Positions 6,647-8,991 of a DNA stretch of 8,991 nt are shown here, in pieces. Under the pieces are notes generated by a model that had not been told where the DNA came from, made no database searches, and worked only from the letters and a program-made list of their open reading frames with translations. A program made the position numbers and the translations under genes. Position 1 is the first letter of the stretch, and each line of letters starts with the position of its first letter. Origin of the DNA: Bacteroidia bacterium (GTDB lineage: Bacteria; Bacteroidota; Bacteroidia; JABEUT01); contig JABEUT010000330.1 of the NCBI GenBank assembly GCA_013044305.1, forward strand, positions 1 to 8,991. The letters run 5' to 3'.

Positions 6647-6716
6647 CGATAATTATCAATTACAGCCCGATACCTTTTTTTAGGCCAAGTCCCTGAAAAG
6701 TGAACCCGGACTCCAA

Positions 6717-8681
6717 TTATTCCTTTTGCACCCAGTCTCCGTTTTCTTTTATAAGGTTGATAAGGGCATCCACAGCCTCTGCGGAGGGTATATTTCTCTG
6801 CACCACCTGTTTGCCTTTGTATAATGTTATCTTGCCCATGCCTGTTCCAACATAGCCGTAGTCGGCATCGGCCATTTCACCGGGACCGTTCACTATGCAG
6901 CCCATAATCCCAATTTTGAGCCCTTTCAGGTGGGAGGTGCGTTCATGGATGCGCTCCGACACCTCTTGCAGGTTAAAGAGCGTTCTGCCGCATGAAGGGC
7001 AGGAGATATATTCTGTTTTTGAAATTCGCTGACGTGCAGCCTGAAGGATGCCAAACCCTATGCTGTTAAGTATTGCAGGGGGCAGTGGTGCCGAAATCCA
7101 CAAGCCGTCGCCCATACCGTCAATCAGCAGACCGGCGGCATCGGTGGCAGCGTACAGGAGTATTTCTTCCTCGCTTTTTGCTGCGGGATATTTACATCTG
7201 ATAATGACCGGGGCGCTGTTCTTCAGCTTCATTAATTCTATACAAATTCTTCTCTCGTCCGCCAGGCTGTGTTCCCGTTCCGATTCCAGCACCCACACCA
7301 TATTATCGTAATATTTAGATAATGCGCCGGCATCATCCTTTATATCCTCTGTGCTCAATGCCACAAAATTCAATACCGGTGAAGTTACTGTACCGGAGTC
7401 AAGGGCTGACACATATTGCTGCAAGCTGCTGAAATATGGGTATATGTTGGCATCTTCTTCATTCTTCCATCTGCCGTAATTGTATATAATTCCCGTTTTC
7501 TTCGGAATATTCAAACGATTGCGCAGTGGCTCGCCCATTAACGGATAATCGCCCGCAAAGAAGTAATCGGGGATACGGTCTGCGTTCTTCCAGAGACCGG
7601 AGAACAGGCTTTTTGCGTTTGGAAAAGCGTCGAGCGGTCCGGCATCGGCAATTATAACCGGTACGTTTTTCCCGCCCATATTGTGTACCGCATCCGTTTC
7701 GCGTTTTGAGTAATTGTAAGGGGAATAAGGCAAAAGGCTATCCGGCTTGAGTTCAAGTTGCTGCCGGAGCGGCGTACTTTGATAATGGTTGTAACGATTC
7801 GCCAGTATTTTAGCGACGGGTACTTCAAATTCAGGGTCTTCGGTAAGAGAAACCCTGATGGTGTCGCCTAAGCCGTCTTCGAGCAAAGCGCCTATTCCTG
7901 CCGCCGATTTTATGCGTCCGTCTTCACCTTCGCCGGCTTCGGTTACGCCGAGATGAAGCGGAAAGTTCATGCCCTCCGCATTCATGGTTTGCACCAGCAA
8001 CCTGTATGCCTGAACCATTACCTGCGGGTTGCTCGATTTCATAGACAGCACTATGCTGCTGAAATCATTGTCGCCGCATATCCGTAAAAACTCCATTGCC
8101 GATTCCACCATGCCGCGGGGGGTATCGCCATAGCGGCTCATGATGCGGTCGCTCAAAGATCCATGATTTACGCCAATGCGCATGGCGGTGCCGTATTCTT
8201 TGCAAATTTTAAGCAAAGGAGTAAAGCGCTGCCTTATTTTATCAAGCTCCGCACGGTAGCCTTCATCGGAATAATCTACGTGTTCAAACCTTTTCTTATC
8301 GGCATAGTTGCCCGGATTTATTCTCACTTTTTCAACGATTCTCGCTGCCGCTTCAGCCGCATTGGGGGTAAAATGTATATCGGCTACCAGGGGTGTTTTA
8401 TAGCCTCTGCGCCGCAATTCATTTTTTATATTTTTCAGGTTTTCCGCTTCCTTTATGCTTGGAGCTGTTATCCTCACATAGTCGCAGCCCGCCTCTATCA
8501 TGCGCACCGACTGCTCAACCGTGGCCTGTGTATCCATGGTGTCGGTGGTGGTCATGCTTTGCACGCGAATAGGATAACCGCCGCCAAGCGGCACATCGCC
8601 CACGTTGACCACACTGCTTACACGACGCTTGTAATGTGTAAGGCTTTTGCAATAAAGTGGTAAAATGGCGGAAGTTTCCAT
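6717..8681 (-). CDS. ispG: 4-hydroxy-3-methylbut-2-en-1-yl diphosphate synthase, three-domain form
   Basis: IspG (GcpE) reductively opens 2-C-methyl-D-erythritol 2,4-cyclodiphosphate to HMBPP in the methylerythritol phosphate isoprenoid pathway, using a [4Fe-4S] cluster. At 654 residues this is the long form known from Bacteroidota, chlamydiae and plants, whereas the two-domain form of E. coli is under 400. The TIM-barrel domain covers about 17-300, with VQSMTTTDTMDT (40-51), VRITAPS (69-75), LVADIHF (98-104), VRINPGN (119-125) and RIGVNHGS (168-175). An insertion domain covers about 300-545. The C-terminal cluster domain holds C561-P-S-C564-G-R-T and M593-G-C595-I-V-N-G-P-G-E602, so the three Cys ligands and the Glu ligand are intact. 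ATG at 8681 is the natural start; YCKSLTHYKRRVS (10-22) matches the family N-terminus. A good -7 box lies 180 nt upstream. It appears to head the minus-strand cluster. Confidence 0.98.
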   Translation of the reverse strand: METSAILPLYCKSLTHYKRRVSSVVNVGDVPLGGGYPIRVQSMTTTDTMDTQATVEQSVRMIEAGCDYVRITAPSIKEAENLKNIKNELRRRGYKTPLVADIHFTPNAAEAAARIVEKVRINPGNYADKKRFEHVDYSDEGYRAELDKIRQRFTPLLKICKEYGTAMRIGVNHGSLSDRIMSRYGDTPRGMVESAMEFLRICGDNDFSSIVLSMKSSNPQVMVQAYRLLVQTMNAEGMNFPLHLGVTEAGEGEDGRIKSAAGIGALLEDGLGDTIRVSLTEDPEFEVPVAKILANRYNHYQSTPLRQQLELKPDSLLPYSPYNYSKRETDAVHNMGGKNVPVIIADAGPLDAFPNAKSLFSGLWKNADRIPDYFFAGDYPLMGEPLRNRLNIPKKTGIIYNYGRWKNEEDANIYPYFSSLQQYVSALDSGTVTSPVLNFVALSTEDIKDDAGALSKYYDNMVWVLESEREHSLADERRICIELMKLKNSAPVIIRCKYPAAKSEEEILLYAATDAAGLLIDGMGDGLWISAPLPPAILNSIGFGILQAARQRISKTEYISCPSCGRTLFNLQEVSERIHERTSHLKGLKIGIMGCIVNGPGEMADADYGYVGTGMGKITLYKGKQVVQRNIPSAEAVDALINLIKENGDWVQKE

Positions 8682-8698
8682 AAAGAAGTTTAGGACTT

Positions 8699-8800
8699 TT
8701 ATGATTTATTTGTTACCTGTGTTTGTGCCTGTTTTACTTGATGTTTGCTATGTTCTTCAATGTTCTCAATATTAATTTGCCTGAAAGATATTTTACGCAT
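8699..8800 (-). CDS. Possible 33-residue leader ORF upstream of ispG
   Basis: An ATG at 8800 opens a 33-codon frame ending in TAA, 17 nt before the ispG ATG and inside the predicted ispG leader. The peptide begins MRKISFRQIN, is rich in Lys, Gln, Glu and His, has no hydrophobic segment, and shows no residue run typical of attenuator peptides. It contains a small tandem near-repeat at DNA level (TTGAGAACA then TTGAAGAACA on the minus strand). No homology is recognised. It could be an upstream ORF that tunes ispG translation, a small protein, or chance. Confidence 0.25.
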   Translation of the reverse strand: MRKISFRQINIENIEEHSKHQVKQAQTQVTNKS

Positions 8801-8841
8801 TATTAAATTTCATTTTAATGATTCCTCTAACATCAGATTTC

Positions 8842-8856
8842 AGCACATTCCGTGCT
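8842..8856 (-). other. Small stem-loop at the predicted ispG transcript start
   Basis: AGCAC and GTGCT form a five-base-pair stem around a 5-nt loop, extendable by one G:U pair, right where transcription from the -7 box at 8861-8868 would begin. It could stabilise the 5' end of the mRNA. A stem this short can also occur by chance. Confidence 0.25.
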
Positions 8857-8860
8857 ACTG

Positions 8861-8868
8861 CAAAGATA
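8861..8868 (-). promoter_or_regulatory. Consensus -7 promoter box for ispG
   Basis: The minus strand reads TATCTTTG followed by CA, the form seen most often in Bacteroidota promoters recognised by the primary sigma factor (consensus TAnnTTTG). A clear TTG is not found at the -33 position, which is commonly weak in this phylum. Transcription should start a few bases downstream, near 8855, leaving a leader of about 170 nt before ispG. Confidence 0.65.
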
Positions 8869-8991
8869 AGAAATTGGGCGCTTGCCTTCTAATCGTAACA
8901 CATATTTTTAATCACTATTGTCCGATTAAAAAATATAAGAATCCCTGAATACCTTGATTTTATTAACCTTTCCAACCTATCAGCGTAAAGG

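Larger units (their letters stand above)
8682..8991. other. AT-rich region upstream of ispG without an established gene
   Basis: These 310 bases contain the ispG promoter and leader described separately. Beyond the promoter (8869-8991) I see no convincing gene. Two minus-strand frames are open from the window edge, one for 33 codons ending in TAG at 8889-8891 and one for eight full codons ending in TAA at 8963-8965. Either might be the tail of a neighbouring gene, but neither shows a recognisable motif. A T-rich stretch on the minus strand near 8928-8936 lacks a strong preceding stem. Confidence 0.6.

Noticed and set aside
6661..6716. Possible terminator between ispG and rbfA
   Set aside because: Only a five-base-pair stem (AGTCC/GGACT) with a 15-nt loop can be drawn on the minus strand, and it is followed by A-rich rather than U-rich sequence.
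8163..8663. 166-codon + strand frame opposite ispG
   Set aside because: It is antisense to the conserved IspG N-terminal barrel and shows no motif of its own.
8745..8948. 67-codon + strand frame in the region upstream of ispG
   Set aside because: It runs through the ispG promoter box on the opposite strand, is AT-driven (Ile, Lys, Phe, Cys) and has no recognisable feature or promoter of its own.
8889..8990. 33-codon minus-strand frame open from the right window edge
   Set aside because: It could be the tail of a partial gene, but it has no motif, and another minus-strand frame is also open at the edge before a stop at 8963-8965. The data cannot decide.

Overview
The window looks like chromosomal DNA from a member of the Bacteroidota. 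Four things point there: a 654-residue IspG with the large central insertion, a Gln-rich DUF4175-type coiled-coil protein followed by a small RsbW-like ATPase, near-absence of Shine-Dalgarno sequences, and TAnnTTTG-type -7 promoter boxes (for example at 8861-8868). Gene content is mostly housekeeping. I see no insertion sequence, CRISPR array, tRNA, rRNA, phage gene or recognisable defence system.

Left part, + strand (1-3377): the C-terminal ~655 residues of a DUF4175-like protein, cut by the window edge; an anti-sigma/histidine-kinase-type ATPase beginning 2 nt after it; and 13 nt later a lipoprotein with a divergent formylglycine-generating-enzyme-like (SUMF/GldJ/GldK-type) domain. The spacing suggests one operon. 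The last gene is the least well understood here.

Middle (3378-3445): a short convergent gap. A GC-rich hairpin covers the lipoprotein stop codon, and a 24-nt near-perfect palindrome covers the stop codon of the opposing operon.

Right part, - strand (8681 down to 3446): ispG (isoprenoid precursor synthesis), rbfA (30S maturation factor), an integral-membrane acyltransferase of family 3, pssA (phosphatidylserine synthase) and a YegS/diacylglycerol-kinase-like lipid kinase. The last three are joined by 4-nt stop/start overlaps (TTGA, then ATGA), so they form a coupled membrane-lipid unit. PssA appears to start at TTG. Candidate -7 boxes lie upstream of ispG, rbfA and the acyltransferase gene, so the cluster may have internal promoters.

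Right edge (8682-8991): 310 bp of AT-rich DNA upstream of ispG. It holds a very good -7 box and a long predicted leader with a 33-codon ORF ending 17 nt before ispG.

No clear new system is visible. The items most worth a second look are the catalytically depleted SUMF lipoprotein next to the ATPase, the ispG leader ORF, the near-leaderless rbfA promoter, the inverted repeat at the acyltransferase promoter, and the TTG-started coupled pssA.
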